A DNA stretch of 64,000 nt from Toxorhynchites rutilus septentrionalis (taxonomy: Eukaryota > Arthropoda > Insecta > Diptera > Culicidae): contig NC_073746.1 of the NCBI RefSeq assembly GCF_029784135.1, forward strand, positions 181,227,788 through 181,291,787. Reading direction: 5' to 3'. A program made the position numbers and the translations under genes. Below, piece after piece: positions 36,831-48,473 of this stretch (positions are counted from its first letter, which is position 1; each line of letters begins with the position of its first letter). Below the pieces are notes generated by a model that saw only the letters and a program-made list of their open reading frames with translations, was not told the origin of the DNA and did no database searches.

Positions 36831-38455
36831 TCTTAGAACCATCCATCGTACACACCACACTAGTGGGATAGTTGTGGTAAGGCAGCACATGTCATCACGA
36901 TGTCATGCCCCTTTGAAACTGTTCTCCTCAACAACCTATATGGCACCCAACGGAGAGGAGCACAGCGCGATAGATGGCTCGATCAGGTTGACCTGGGGAC
37001 CGGCGCGTCCTACCAGAAATTTGGAGGTGTTGGGTAGTGGACTACAATAACGCGATGTCCTACACCACATTTGTCATCGCCGACTACCTGAATCGGAGCG
37101 GTGTCACAACGTATGAAGACGTCTTTCAGTAAGGGTTCCAAATCGGAAATGTTATCATTTTTCTCATTTTATCATTTTATCTGAGTACTGATCAATCGAT
37201 CTAGGATTTGTTTGATATTCTATACATTACAATCCTCCATTAATTAAATAGTTTAAATTGATGAAAATTAGATGAATTTCAATTCGCTCAAACATTTCTT
37301 TTGCTCATTTGAGTGCTCACCTACTCTTACGTCTATGGGGAGCAACTCAGTTACACGTACATCGGTCTCTCTAAACGCCAAATACAAAACATCGATTTGT
37401 ATTTCATCTGGTGGAGAGCGCTTGTGTATTTCTGCATCACCCATACACACATAAAGTGTTGCCAAATGTGATCGAAATGATGAATGGTAACCGGTTTTGA
37501 TGTTTTGTTTATCATAAATGTGGAATAATGGTTGTGATGGAACAACCCTGTGACCGTGTGTATATCAACTGGGGGGATCGCCGCGATTACTGTTACAGTT
37601 ATTATACCAAGAGGAAAAAATACACTTGTGGGGCAAGCTGGGCGCCATCGCCAGCTTGTGTATTAATTATCTCGAAAGAATGAATCATGCGTAAACCATC
37701 TTTTTGTTTCTCCGACTGAAAAGAGACTTCGAAAATTGTGGTATCTACGACATATTTCGTAGAACTCTTTTATATCAAAGATATAACCCACTCTTAGTTT
37801 TTGTATTTATTGCTTCATGTCCACAAAATAAAATGATAGAGATCGTCGCAAAAATGCTCCACTATGTGAATAATTGTAGAATTTCATGAATAAGTGAATA
37901 AAAACGAGGATACAGCCAAACAATTGACCATTTTAAGATTTACCTACTTTGTTCTGCACAACAAATTTTATTCACTCATATTCAGATGGTAGAGAGACTT
38001 TGCGATGCAAATTAGGATTATTATAAATTTTGTCATAGAAATTGTCACATTCTAGATCAAAGTTTTGCCCAACATTGAGTCGCGATTTTTTCGTTGCCCA
38101 CATAATGTTCATCATACAAAAATTCTTTCAACCGGTCACAAATTTCTTACACTTTAGTTTTTCATTTCTTAATCTATTTGCATCCAACGATTTGCAACTA
38201 GCACCCATTTTTTGTTTCTACTTTTCATCTTTTCATCTCAAATGATTCTTGCGAATGCTATTTCCAAAAACTCAACTGTTCCTCCTTGGCAGGCCTTCTA
38301 TTTTTTAATGTAGTCCAACACAGTATCGTCGAAATTTTCCATAGGCTTTAAAAAATTAAGCCTCCTGTATTTAGTTTGAATGAACTAGGCTATTGAGAAC
38401 ACTAATGGCAAATTCATCGTCTTTTTCAACAAGGTAACGATCGTTTGAAAGTCCT
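36831..38455. other. No recognised gene
   Basis: From 36831 to about 37130 the sequence stays GC-rich and may be further 5' sequence of the R1-type relic. Beyond this, AT-rich intron with short frames only. Confidence 0.45.
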
Positions 38456-38545
38456 TCCGCGTAAAAATAAACCGCATAAATTCTAAAAACCGCGTAAAAA
38501 AACTGCATAAAATAAAACCGCGCATAAAAAACCGCGTAAAAAGCG
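38456..38545. repeat. Short tandem motif ACCGCGTAAAAA
   Basis: Several imperfect units of 10-14 bp (CCGCGTAAAAATAA, ACCGCATAAATTCT, ACCGCGTAAAAAAA, ACCGCGCATAAAAA, ACCGCGTAAAAAG) in 90 bp. No coding meaning; it may be part of a repeat end. Confidence 0.7.
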
Positions 38546-39413
38546 ACTTCAGTGTATCTGTAAACCTTCACAGCGAAGCTTTCAATGTCGAATGCCAAAC
38601 ATTCGATTTTATGTCGATGACAGTTGAGTAAAATTTCTGCGAATACGAAAAAAAAAATACATAGCGAGGATGACTGGTGAACTAGTCCAGTCAGTGTTTA
38701 TTTTAACTGACTTGACTAATGAATACAAATCTGCCTCTCCATTCAACTGATTTCAATCCACACTTCCATTTCCCCCTGACACTAATTTTATACCCGAGTA
38801 CGCAATCTTATTTTGCGTCCATATAAAGAGGAACGAAAACTTGATTTCTGATGCAACAAAGTAGTTACCCCAGCAATGGACGGTTTATTTTCTACCCATC
38901 GTGAACTCAAACCAACGAACTTAGACATTTATCAAGTATACTATAAGGGTCCTCGCGGTCCTAGTATTAGTAAATAGCGTGTAAAATAGCGCACAAACAC
39001 ACTGCACGCTATTTTAAGAGTGTGAGTAATTTTCGTGTACGATACAAAATAATTTAGTTCACCTGTAGCGTATGTCAAACCACGTTGAACTCAAACATCG
39101 ATGCATGCACACGTACATGGGAGAGAGAAAGAGAGCAACGAGCAAGTCACTTCAAAATGCGATGAGGACAATTTGACTCGAAAAGATGAAATGATATAGT
39201 CGAGTCGGTAGAAAGAGATAGCGACTAATCGCCTGTTTTGGCGGAGAAAGTGCGTGAAGAAGCCAAAAGTCATTGCTAACTGAATACGGATATAGTCAGT
39301 CAGATAGTCAGCTGACTATCCTCAGTTGACTTAGCTATGCAGAGCCCTGCTCAAAACTAAACGTCGCAATGTGGTCATCGCCGTCCGCCGGCTCTGCTCA
39401 CCATCTTTCTGAA
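38546..39413. other. No recognised gene
   Basis: It contains clustered GACT/AGTC-rich motifs around 38670-38760 and 39290-39340 (GATAGTCAGCTGACTATC is a perfect palindrome at about 39303-39320), perhaps the ends of an unidentified repeat. No coding frame of note. Confidence 0.4.
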
Positions 39414-39424
39414 GGATTCTGAAA

Positions 39425-39588
39425 ATTTTTTTTTTATTATATCTGTATTATAGTGATTTTCAACTCATTTGGCTGGTTCGTCACTTTTTACTTCCATTTT
39501 TGGAAGAATGTCGGGAGTGAGAATTGAACTCGTGACCTTTAGCGTGAGAGGCATGGATGTTACCACTACGCCAGATCGCCTCCACAAT
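39425..39588 (-). mobile_element. tRNA-derived SINE (Feilai-like)
   Basis: On the minus strand the element starts ATTGTGGAGGCGATCTGGCG, with an A-box-like TGGCGTAGTGG (about 39571-39561) and a B-box-like GGTCACGAGTTCAATTC (about 39540-39524), and ends in an A-rich tail (the T run at 39426-39436). The 11-bp sequence GGATTCTGAAA lies at both borders (39414-39424 and 39589-39599) and is the target-site duplication. No protein. tRNA-type SINEs such as Feilai are abundant in Aedes; assignment to that family is by memory. A tRNA gene is excluded by the lack of a full cloverleaf. Confidence 0.85.
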
Positions 39589-39599
39589 GGATTCTGAAA

Positions 39600-40285
39600 T
39601 AATTAGGGAAGCCACGCTGGGATGACTTCGGAAAAAGCACTGTTGAGGCCGCAATTCTTGACCGATTTCGTAAATCACAATGTATTGAAAAAACATATAA
39701 CTGGTACCATGATCCGGGGGCAAATTGCTCAAACGTTTTAATGAAAACGAATTGAAGTTTTTGGGGATGTTATTTAATTGATTTTAAAACTTTTTTATAC
39801 TACACAGAAACTGATGCGAGTAAAAGTACTTATACCTCGCATGTATCCGCTCTGGTTTCTCAAACACTAATGCAAGCGAGCAAAAGAACTCACAGTTTGC
39901 ATGTATTCGCTATGACGGTTCCTCCAGGTGCCTATATTTTGCGTCCGTGTTTGGGAACACATCACGATCACCAATCATCGTCAATGAGCTCGATTGTTAT
40001 GATTACAATAGCTTGCTTTCGAAGCAATTTTGAAGCTATTGAGACGATTTTTTGGACCCATAAGTGACAATCATAAAACTCGTTGACATTTTAAATTTCG
40101 GATGAAGTGATTATTATACCACTCCATTCAGCTGGTAAAGTGGTATTAACGTGCAAAACCTTGCAATCCAGCGTTACTCTCTCGTTTTCGAAATTTTGAA
40201 CTTACACCCCGGTACAGAAATGGAAGACATAGTCCTACGCGAAAAAAAAACAAGCGATAAAACGGCTCGGGACACTGAAACTTAT
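39600..40285. repeat. Tail of a tandem-repeat family and flanking sequence
   Basis: At 39800-39965 two related units (GCATGTATCCGCTCTGG and GCATGTATTCGCTATGACGG) are followed by CCTCCAGGTGCCTATATTTT and GTCCGTGTTTGGGAACAC. These are the phrases of the 94-97-bp tandem units at 60697-60965 and 62636-62800, in the 62.6-kb orientation. The remainder is unassigned. Confidence 0.55.
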
Positions 40286-40289
40286 CGTT

Positions 40290-40735
40290 TAGGGTGCAAT
40301 GAAAATGGTCATCTCGATTTTTCATACAGAATTTCCCGCAAAATGTTGATTTTCAGAAAAAAAATTATGCTAAATGTCTGGAAATTGCATGAAACGTCGA
40401 TATTTACTGTTATCTCAAAATAATTTTTCGTCATAAATCGAATTTTCGGACGGAAAAACGACTGAGTGCTAAAAGGTAAATTTTTTGACAAAAAAAATAT
40501 TGTTTTCGAGATAACAGTAAATCCGCAACGTCGAGATTTACTGCAATTTCAACACATTTTTTTTTTGAAAACCCCGATTTCATGTACTCGGATGATTTTT
40601 AAAAAACTCAAATTTTGTCTATGCGACACTAGTAAATAAAATTCGATTGAGCTGAACTTTTGCATAGGCTATTAGGGTATAGGAGTTGCAGGAAGTCTCG
40701 TTTGAAAATTCGAGATGATCATTTGCGAAGTTATA
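40290..40735. repeat. Foldback-family repeat, second copy
   Basis: It starts TAGGGTGCAATGAAAATGGT and folds on itself about a centre near 40465: left phrases GAAACGTCGATATTTACTGT and TTATCTCAAAATAATTTTTC recur inverted on the right (GATAACAGTAAAT, AACGTCGAGATTTACTG). Right-hand phrases GAAAACCCCGATTTCATGTA and GCGACACTAGTAAAT match 49390-49470. No coding capacity. Confidence 0.75.
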
Positions 40736-40739
40736 TCGG

Positions 40740-43700
40740 AAATGAATAGAAATCATTTCAAGAACATTATTCTGTGAAAGTGCATTAAAATTGGTTAACC
40801 TTTTCGTATGTCATTCCATAGTTTCTTCCGTACGGATTCTAAGTGGACAATGCTTTAGAACGCAGAACTGCAACGTGGCTTCATCCTAATGTGTGAAGAA
40901 ATATCATGGAAAGAAGGCGAAAATTTAAGTTTTATTCAACCATGACGAGAGGAACAAATAGACCCGTGGCAGACGAAGTTCGTCCCGGACCATTCCACCC
41001 AGATTAATGGACCAGATAATGAATCAGAATGATTCTTTTCCATATGCCACAATCCCTTCTGCGTGATATATATGTTTTCATTCTTTCAATGAAGCTAAAC
41101 TCAAGGCTGCGAGAGATGCTGAACTCAGCTGAGCAATGATGAGTTTGTTTGTCGAGCCATTGAATCAGGGGGCTAATTTGAATAGAGCTCTTGTCGGTCG
41201 GTATGTGCAACTGAGGGAATCACACAAACACGAACATTGCTGACACAAATGGCGAATTTGGAAGAGCGAGAGTCGAACAATCCGTAATTGCCAACTAACG
41301 GTCATCACTGTGCCTTCTTCATGCAAGCTGATGATTGTTGAAAAGATACATAATCCCATCTGTTTGCCGGATTCATTTACACTGATTGCAATTTTTATCA
41401 GAGACGGAATGCAACGGGGTCCCGGATGGGTGAAAAAGTCATACGGAGCGATACATTTCTTTGAATGATACTTAACACGGCCGATTCGTTGTAGAAAGAG
41501 GTGAATTATCTCGAAGAATGTTTAATCTTTCCCAACGTCTTGTGACCCCTCGTTCCACAGAGCCAGACTTGTTGACGAACGAATTTCACGAACGCTATCC
41601 CCTACTGTTAGATGCGAAGTATTTAGAAATGTCAACTGGAACCATCCACATAGATATATGGTTCGGCACCCGGCTGACACAGTAGACACCTTGCCAGCAT
41701 CCAACCCATCTGGTGTAGGATAAACCGTTCGAAGTTCAAGTCGGGCATCGTAAGCTGGCTGCCTATGCTGGGCCTGATCCTGAAGAGTGCGCGTCGACAT
41801 TCGAATGAAAAAGAGTGACTGGCTAATGGATTTTCACCGGTAAAGTTTATTCTATTATTTATTTAAATGATCTGCAAATGCACTTTTACACTTCACCTGA
41901 TTGTGTATAAGACTTTATTTGTGTTCTTCTCGGTATTTGCTGGATGATGCCCCCCTCCGCCTCTTTGGTCCGAAGAAAGCAAGTTTGCAGCATGCTTCGA
42001 CACAGACGCAAATGATGAATCGAAAAGACAAAGGTCGCAAACGGAACAAGCGGGAGGACCAATGAGGGATACCCTCCTGCCAGGAGCAGCAAATCACTTT
42101 CTGCAAACACGGGGGAGACTATACTTTGTAGAATGGTTTTTTTTCTTCGCCCTTCGTACTTGGAAATCTCTTCATTCGGCCGGGATCACGACATAAATCA
42201 TAATAATAATGAAACATTCACCATTTAGAAAGTGTGGAAAGTAATTTTTTACCTAACCCCACTCTCACTGCTGATAGCTGATAGCAAGGGGTGGTTATGT
42301 ATAATCCAAGATGCGAAGCAGAACTTGATTACTATTAGTAGCACTGTTAGGGGGATAAATTAGTTTGCGAAAATGGATTGAAAAAAGCAAAACAGATAGC
42401 ATAATGGTGTATTTTTAACGAGATGTGCGAATAATGGAGTCCATTCATCACCTGCGACTTTGTTTCCAGGGAACGAAATGTTGCGAAGATATGATGGAGG
42501 GCAGTTCTGAACTTTTTAATGCTATGGTACGAACGCAACCTCAATAGCTGGAACAGATATTTGCTTTGCCTTACGATCATAAAGTTGGCTTGATACATTA
42601 AACAAGAAAAACAAACTGGCTATATGCTTCTTATTTTATGTTGTATTAAGTTTTTGTTTTGATTCAAATTAAATTTCACTTGAATTTGTTACAATTCAAT
42701 AAAATTGTATTATTTAGTATCCTTTGCTGAACATAATCATGTTGGGACACTCTGGCAGTTTTCTCATCGATTTTTTTATGGAATAATTATGTTGATGATA
42801 ACGAGACGGTCATTATGCAATGATATTGGTGACATTGTTCCGTGCATTGAACAGCGAAACAGCTTTTAATGCCGTTTCATTTAATTATAAGCAGGTAACG
42901 CCCAGGTAATTATTCCATTTGATTCTTCCTCCTGGAAATTCAATCCGCGAACAGTATTTTTTCACTGGAGTTATTAGAAGGTTCAACCACAAAACTGATT
43001 CTCGGTGCAATATAATGAATCACAATTAAGTGCATCCGAAAAGTTGTTCCACCGCGCCGCATCGACTTATGTTGAGTCTGTACACAAGCGTAAAGAAGTG
43101 TAACTGAGCAAGCAAGTTTTGGTATCTATATATGCTCCTAGTTATGATTCAACGATGCCCCGCTCACATGCGCTTGTTCCAGAAGTACAAGCATGTGGAG
43201 ATGCGAGTACACAGTTTCGAGAGCTAATGATGATTTAAGGTCCCTGTAGGGGCATTATAGCACCGCACCTATGGTAAATGTGTATGCATGGGCCATAAAG
43301 GGAGCAACTTTGCTGCGGGAAGAGCGCTTCGTAATTTAACCTAGTTTGTTACACGTTACATAGCAGAATGGTACCTTATTAATATCGCATTATTATTAAA
43401 CTCCCAATGCATGTGTCTCGCCATATCCCACACATAATGATCGCCAAAGAAAAATGGTCGATTTAGTTCGGTCCCTGTTTTATTTTTGATTGAAACGATG
43501 AACCGATGATGTCGTATTGATATTCCGAGGTTGCGAAATATCCTCTATTCGAAGATGCATAATTTCGGCATAATGATCGGTTAGATCTTAAGTCCCTTTC
43601 CAAAATCGTTGTCTGCAAGTTCTGTATTCTGAACTGTGTCAGTGTGCTTCTGAGGGTTGGACAATATCTGCAAGCGGATATGATTCGTTTTTTGTGTGAA

Positions 43701-43819
43701 ACATCCATCCATGAACCATGCAGCTAATACCCTATAACCTAAGAGTGGTTCTCTCAAGCTAATGGTCGAAATGAGATTCACTGCCAATTCTCAGATGGAA
43801 CCTCTCGATAAATGTCAAA
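40740..43819. other. Intron sequence, no recognised gene
   Basis: No repeat shared with the rest of the window was noticed between 40.8 and 43.8 kb. The minus-strand frame at 41522-41800 (92 codons) has no recognised motif. This is the longest stretch of the intron without an identifiable element. Confidence 0.45.
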
Positions 43820-44445
43820 GACGTAGGACTAGGTCTTGACTAGGTCTACGAAAAATGTAACGTTTATTAAGAGTTTTCAATTGCATATTACGCAGAATCG
43901 TTCTTACAATATATGTTATAATATATACCATTAGACGGCAGATTTATCCAGTTTTTTTTTCGCCTGAGACATCAACAGTGGAAATAATAAAACAAGTGGA
44001 CAATCTAACAAATAAAAAAGGTATGTTTTGCGAGCGGATGCGAAGGTAAATCATGTATTATACATTCTTTCTTCCAACTTCGTTCCCATGAATGTTGCAT
44101 GTAACACAAAATTGCGTGCAATAATTCGTTCTATTCGTTAATAAGATGTTGAAGTACAGGGTACGTTTATGAGAAGGTATCCTGGACTCGATGTGTGTCT
44201 GATACGATTCACTTATACACTCTCAACTATGACATCTTAGCTTTGACGGAAAGCAGCAATCGCAAAGCAATTCATAACAAGTTTTTTTTTGTTGCGAATA
44301 TTACGTGTTTTGCTACATTTTATTTGAAAATATCTATTTGAAAACATTAAATTTAAAATAACGGAACTAGTACCCAGGATGTGTTGTTTCTGTGTTGCTT
44401 TTTAAAGTGGTCTTTTTACGGCGGCCCGACTGCGAAGGAATATAT

Positions 44446-44447
<2 letters not shown>

Positions 44448-44520
<73 letters not shown>

Positions 44521-45005
44521 GGTTTTCTGTCTGTCTGTCTGTCTGATTCTTATGGACTCAGAAACTACTGAACAGATCGACATCTTGTAGGGGTAGGGTT
44601 GTAGGGTGCAATAAATGTTTCTATGGTGGTTATAAACAACCACTGTCCTCTTCTCTCCTCTCTAAGGGGAGAAGAGGGGAGGGGTCTGTCTTTATTATAT
44701 CATATTTTCTGTATCAAACATTTATTCCATGTAACGGAGAAACATGTTATTTGCAAGTGGTTGAAAAATCTTGAACGAGAATTGTGTCTGAAAATAATCT
44801 GATATTATAATGGTGAGTTTTGGTACAAGTACTAGGATTTTTTTTAGTAAAAGGTAAATTCAACGGGGTCGATTAGAAGATCAATCAATGAACAGTTCTG
44901 CGATTGGACTCATAAACTTGCGCTTAGTAAGAAAACGTGAATGTTTGAAGGTATTGATAACAAAAAACAAATTTTGGGCGAGACGAAGTTTGCCGGGTCA
45001 GCTAG
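44448..45005 (+). mobile_element. Non-autonomous Helitron, 558 bp
   Basis: It begins TC (TCTATATATATA, 44448) and continues through a (TA)n tract into AAATGGTTTTCTGTCTGTCT and CTGAACAGATCGACATC, phrases typical of insect Helitron 5' ends. It ends GACGAAGTTTGCCGGGTCAG followed by CTAG (45002-45005), the CTRR terminus, next to a T as expected for insertion into an AT pair. No Rep/helicase frame. It lies directly upstream of the THAP exon. Confidence 0.82.
44450..44516. repeat. (TA)n microsatellite in the Helitron 5' end
   Basis: About 66 bp of TA dinucleotides directly after the TC terminus, an expansion of the TATATATA that is normal at this place in insect Helitrons. Confidence 0.9.
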
Positions 45006-45035
45006 TATAAAATATTTCTATTTTCAGATAACTCT

Positions 45036-45446
45036 ATGGATCGATGTGTGGCACCCGGATGCGTGAGTATTCAGCCATCGATACCCTGGCTCGAGTCCAA
45101 CTCAAATTATGAAAACATATCCCACAAATTATCATTCCATCGATCCCCAAGGGATGTGACTTTTCGGAAGCAATGGCTTCGATTCTTTGGACAGGAGCTA
45201 AACAGCAATACTAAACACATGTATATTTGCTCGCTTCACTTCAGTCCAGATTGTTTCATTCATATCGATGGCTTGGAAGTATTGTATTGTCGAAGACTGA
45301 TACCAACAGGTAAATTTGAACAAATCCATATTATAGTTACAATTATTACACAAAAATGTTTATTTTTAGCTGTTCCTACTGTCAGAAAGACCAACGATTC
45401 TCATGCCTCAGGAAATCAAAACGGACGGCTCGCCGAAAGGTCTTGA
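45036..45446 (+). CDS. THAP zinc-finger protein fragment (two exons), probable transposase N-terminus
   Basis: The exon starts after a TTTTCAG acceptor (45027) with ATG at 45036. Residues 1-91 have the C2CH THAP pattern: CVAPGC (first two cysteines), the invariant tryptophan in FRKQWLRFF, and YICSLHFSPDCF giving the last Cys-x2-His and the Phe. A donor (ACAG|GTAAAT, 45309/45310) and acceptor (TTTTTAG, 45369) remove a 60-bp intron, after which the frame reads AVPTVRKTNDSHASG and stops at 45444-45446. AVPT right after the THAP domain is typical of THAP proteins. THAP domains bind specific DNA. No catalytic region follows before the mariner insertion at 45499, so this is truncated. A host THAP gene is possible but less likely given the element ends around it. 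Confidence 0.75.
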   Translation: MDRCVAPGCVSIQPSIPWLESNSNYENISHKLSFHRSPRDVTFRKQWLRFFGQELNSNTKHMYICSLHFSPDCFIHIDGLEVLYCRRLIPTGKFEQIHIIVTIITQKCLFLAVPTVRKTNDSHASGNQNGRLAERS

Positions 45447-45498
45447 TTGACATCAAGCAAGAGTAAAAAATCATAAATCATCCATAACATCCGAAATA

Positions 45499-46796
45499 AA
45501 GGGTGTGTCACATCAAATTGCATCACGGAAAAAACGCTGTAGAAATTTAATTTTTAGGAATTATATCTTCAGCTTTCGCTTTAAAATCAGATAAGAGTGT
45601 ATAGATCACGTTGGCCATGCTTCACTGTCAATTTTTCGTAAATTTGGAAAAATGTCGTCGAACGAAAAAGAGCGTCGTGAATTAATCCTGTGCACTCATT
45701 TCGAGAATCCGGAGTTGTCACATCGGGACATCGGTAAGATGCTGGGAAACGTCCAATCCACGGTCAGCAGAGTACTAAAACGATACTTCGAGAACCTAAC
45801 CATCGACCGGAAGGTGAAGAACGGCAAAAATGGATGCTCCGTCAGTGAAAAAGATCACAAGCGCGTAGTTAAGCAGTTTAGACGTGATCCGAGAAGTTCG
45901 GTCCGGGATGTCGCCAATAAGCTGAATTTGTCAAGTTCATTCGTCCAGCGAACCAAGCAGCGGGAGGGCCTGCGTACATACAAGGTACAGAAGGCTCCAA
46001 ACCGCGACGAAAGGCAAAACATGGTGGGGAAGACGCGAGCCCGGAAGCTGTACACCGAAATGTTGACGAAGCCGCATTGCCTGGTAATGGACGACGAAAC
46101 CTACGTCAAAGCGGACTTTCGTCAGCTGCCGGGCCTGTTGTTCTTCTCCGCAGAGGACAAATTCAGCATTCCGGAGGAGATTCGCATACAGAAACTATCC
46201 AAGTTTGCCAAAAAGTACATGGTGTGGCAAGCGATCTGCTCTTGCGGAAAGCGGAGCGCCCCCTTCGTGATGACCGGCACGGTAAACGGGTAGGTTTACC
46301 TTAAGGAGTGCCTACAGAAGCGCTTACTACCACTATTGAAGCAGCACGAGGGCTCGACCATCTTCTGGCCGGATCTCGCTTCGTGCCACTATTCAAAGGA
46401 CGTGTTGGAGTGGTACGAAGCCAACGGGGTCACCTTCGTGCCAAAGGAAATGAACCCGCCCAACGCGCCGGAGCTTTGCCCAATAGAGAAATATTGGGCG
46501 ATTATGTAGCAGGCCCTCCGGAAGAACCCAAAAGTTGTCAAATCGGAGGCGGACTTCAAGAGAAAATGGTTTTCTGTTAAAAAAAAACTACAACCTGACG
46601 TTGTACAGAACCTTATGGACGGGGTAAAGAGGAAGGTGCGAGCATACGGGCTTGGGCTCGAAGTATGAAAAATGGAAAATGCCAGAAGTTGTTTAATAGT
46701 TTTTATTTTACTGTCTAAAAATTTCAAAAGGATCGGTCTACTGGGCGAATTTCTACAGCGTTTTTTCCGTGATGCAATTTGATGTGACACACCCTT
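45499..46796 (+). mobile_element. DD37E mariner, structurally complete (1298 bp)
   Basis: TA duplications lie at 45497-45498 and 46797-46798. The inverted ends are perfect over at least 47 bp: AAGGGTGTGTCACATCAAAT and onward to the GCTGTAGAAATT block, mirrored at 46749-46796. It carries one transposase frame with only two stops. It is inserted downstream of the THAP exons in the element at 43820-47440. Confidence 0.95.
45652..46668 (+). pseudogene. DD37E mariner transposase, 338 codons with two nonsense changes
   Basis: The frame runs without a frameshift from ATG 45652 to TGA 46666-46668, broken only by TAG at 46291-46293 (codon 214) and TAG at 46507-46509 (codon 286). Residues about 5-110 form a paired helix-turn-helix DNA-binding region (GKMLGNVQSTVSRVLKRYF; VANKLNLSSSFVQRTKQ). 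The catalytic set is VMDDETYV, FWPDLASCHYSK and NPPNAPELCPIEKYWAIM; 37 residues separate the second aspartate from the final glutamate. The length and motifs fit the ITmD37E family of mosquitoes. It acts by cut-and-paste of the TA-flanked element. The few defects suggest that it stopped working recently, or that active copies exist elsewhere in the genome. Confidence 0.92.
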
Positions 46797-47444
46797 TATT
46801 AATATTCTTCATGCCTCATATCCATAATTCTCAATGACTCAATACCTTCTATGATAGATTGAGCAGTAGAACCAATACGACTTGATTGTGATAGTCTACA
46901 AACGAAGAATTATTTCACCGAAAAAGCTACAGCTCCTGATGACTAATAATAAGAATAAGACAATGGAAATAAATCACAATACCATAGCTATCTATTCAAA
47001 ATAAAGCACTTGTTTTCATGTGTATTTTATCTCAGAATATCACGAAATTGTGAGTATTTTCAACTTGTTTTTTCGTTTCTTCCCCATAAATTTCATATTA
47101 AATGTAATCAATGACGTGATATTTTTTTTGTTTACCGATTCACATATACTTCGTCTACCATTACAACCTGTTATGTGTCCCATTGATATTCATTAATCAT
47201 TTTCAGTTACACAGTTGAACTTCCAGCCAGAAGCTTATTCTCTTTCTTTGTTCGTTACAAACCGTTTGAAGGTTATGTGTACATACAACAAACGGCCTAT
47301 TTAGAGTTCAAAAGAGGTCAACTAACAGATTTCTGAACAATGAAAAGAATTACATTTAAAATGACCAAGTGTTCTGAACAATCACAGTCCTACGTCAAAC
47401 TTCCATCCGTGCCTCTAGGCTCAGACCCTTCTACTTTTTTTAAT

Positions 47445-48104
47445 ATTTTGTGAATTACTTGAGTTGAAACACTAGCGAAATATTTGGAAGTAGATTCTTG
47501 AGGTGGGACTCATCTGAAGTTAGATGATCGTAGAAGTGATGGACCTTAAACTTATTAAGAAGAAATAAGGTCATTGGTTCGATTGTCGCCTTCAAAATCA
47601 TCTACATTAGATATTATGTACTTATACCAGCCCTTCTACCAATCCTCAAAATACTTCTCGAACTTGATATTTGAGATAGCCTTTAGATATTTTTAAACAA
47701 TATGCACAATATACACAATACCATCCTCATTTCCTGTTATAAAGAATACACTGTTTAAAATTGTTCTTCATGAATCATTTGTTTTACGTTTTACATCATG
47801 AATCGTTTGTTTTACATAAGTATGATATCATTTATCACAACAAACATTGTTTTTGGATTGCAGTACAAGATTTGTACATTGGATGCGCCAGATTTGATCA
47901 TATTTGTGAACAAATGAATAATGTTGTTGAAACGGTCATTTTGAATGTGGCACAAAAAAAAATTTCGCATAGCTGAAAATGGCGCGTCATTACTGATATC
48001 AATGACATTTCTGTACGAAAATGTTTGGTTTCCATAATTCTCTATAGTCAGATTGAGTTTATGATTCTGAGTACGAATTCGCGAGTAGTTTTTCTTACTG
48101 ATCA
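47445..48104. other. No recognised gene
   Basis: AT-rich, with open frames on both strands at 47761-48198 that carry no recognisable motif. Confidence 0.45.
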
Positions 48105-48300
48105 TGAAAATCGAAATTTCTGTGCGGAAACTAATAGCTAAGGACCGCGAAGATGGCGTATCCTTTCGGAACATAGCGGTCAAGTATAACGTAAGCATTG
48201 GTGCGTGTCAGAAGCTTTGAAGGAATTACCAATAGATTGGTACCGTTTGCGCCTGGTTTGGACGTGGACGCGTGCGCTTGACAACCAGTGTTTGGATATC
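48105..48300 (+). pseudogene. Tc1-like transposase N-terminal (HTH) scrap
   Basis: A plus-strand frame reads RKLIAKDREDGVSFRNIAVK then YNVS, followed out of frame by IGTVCAWFGRGRA. Both resemble the helix-turn-helix and GRGRP hinge of Tc1-type transposases (IAEKYGVS; FGTV...PGRGRP). There is no catalytic domain and it is short, so the call is moderate. Confidence 0.5.
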
Positions 48301-48473
48301 GATCAAAATCGAATGATAGGGGAGAGGGGGGCAAATTCGAACACTTTTTTTCCTTGATTTTTAATATTTTTTGTAAACTTAAAAAAAAACCTGAATCAAT
48401 TTTGGTTGTCATTTGGTCATCAATGTATCATAAGAGCGTGTTGTAGGTGTGCGTTGATGCGATTAGGAATGGT

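Larger units (their letters stand above)
43820..47440 (+). mobile_element. THAP-bearing DNA element (P or Kolobok type), broken by two later insertions
   Basis: The left end (GACGTAGGACTAGGTCTTGA, then CTACGAAAAATGTAACGTTT) and the right end (CTAACAGATTTCTGAACAAT to CTTCTACTTTTTTT) match the two ends of the short element at 23273-23950. Between them lie a THAP zinc-finger exon (45036-45309), a Helitron (44448-45005) and a DD37E mariner (45499-46796). THAP domains occur at the N-terminus of P-element and Kolobok transposases, so a THAP exon inside a pair of transposon ends fits an autonomous master element. Without the two insertions about 1.76 kb remains, too short for a whole transposase. 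That the two ends belong to one element is an inference; no transposase catalytic core was seen. Confidence 0.6.

Noticed and set aside
39425..39588. Genuine tRNA gene
   Set aside because: Only A- and B-box-like motifs are present; no full cloverleaf, and an A-rich tail with target duplication shows a SINE.
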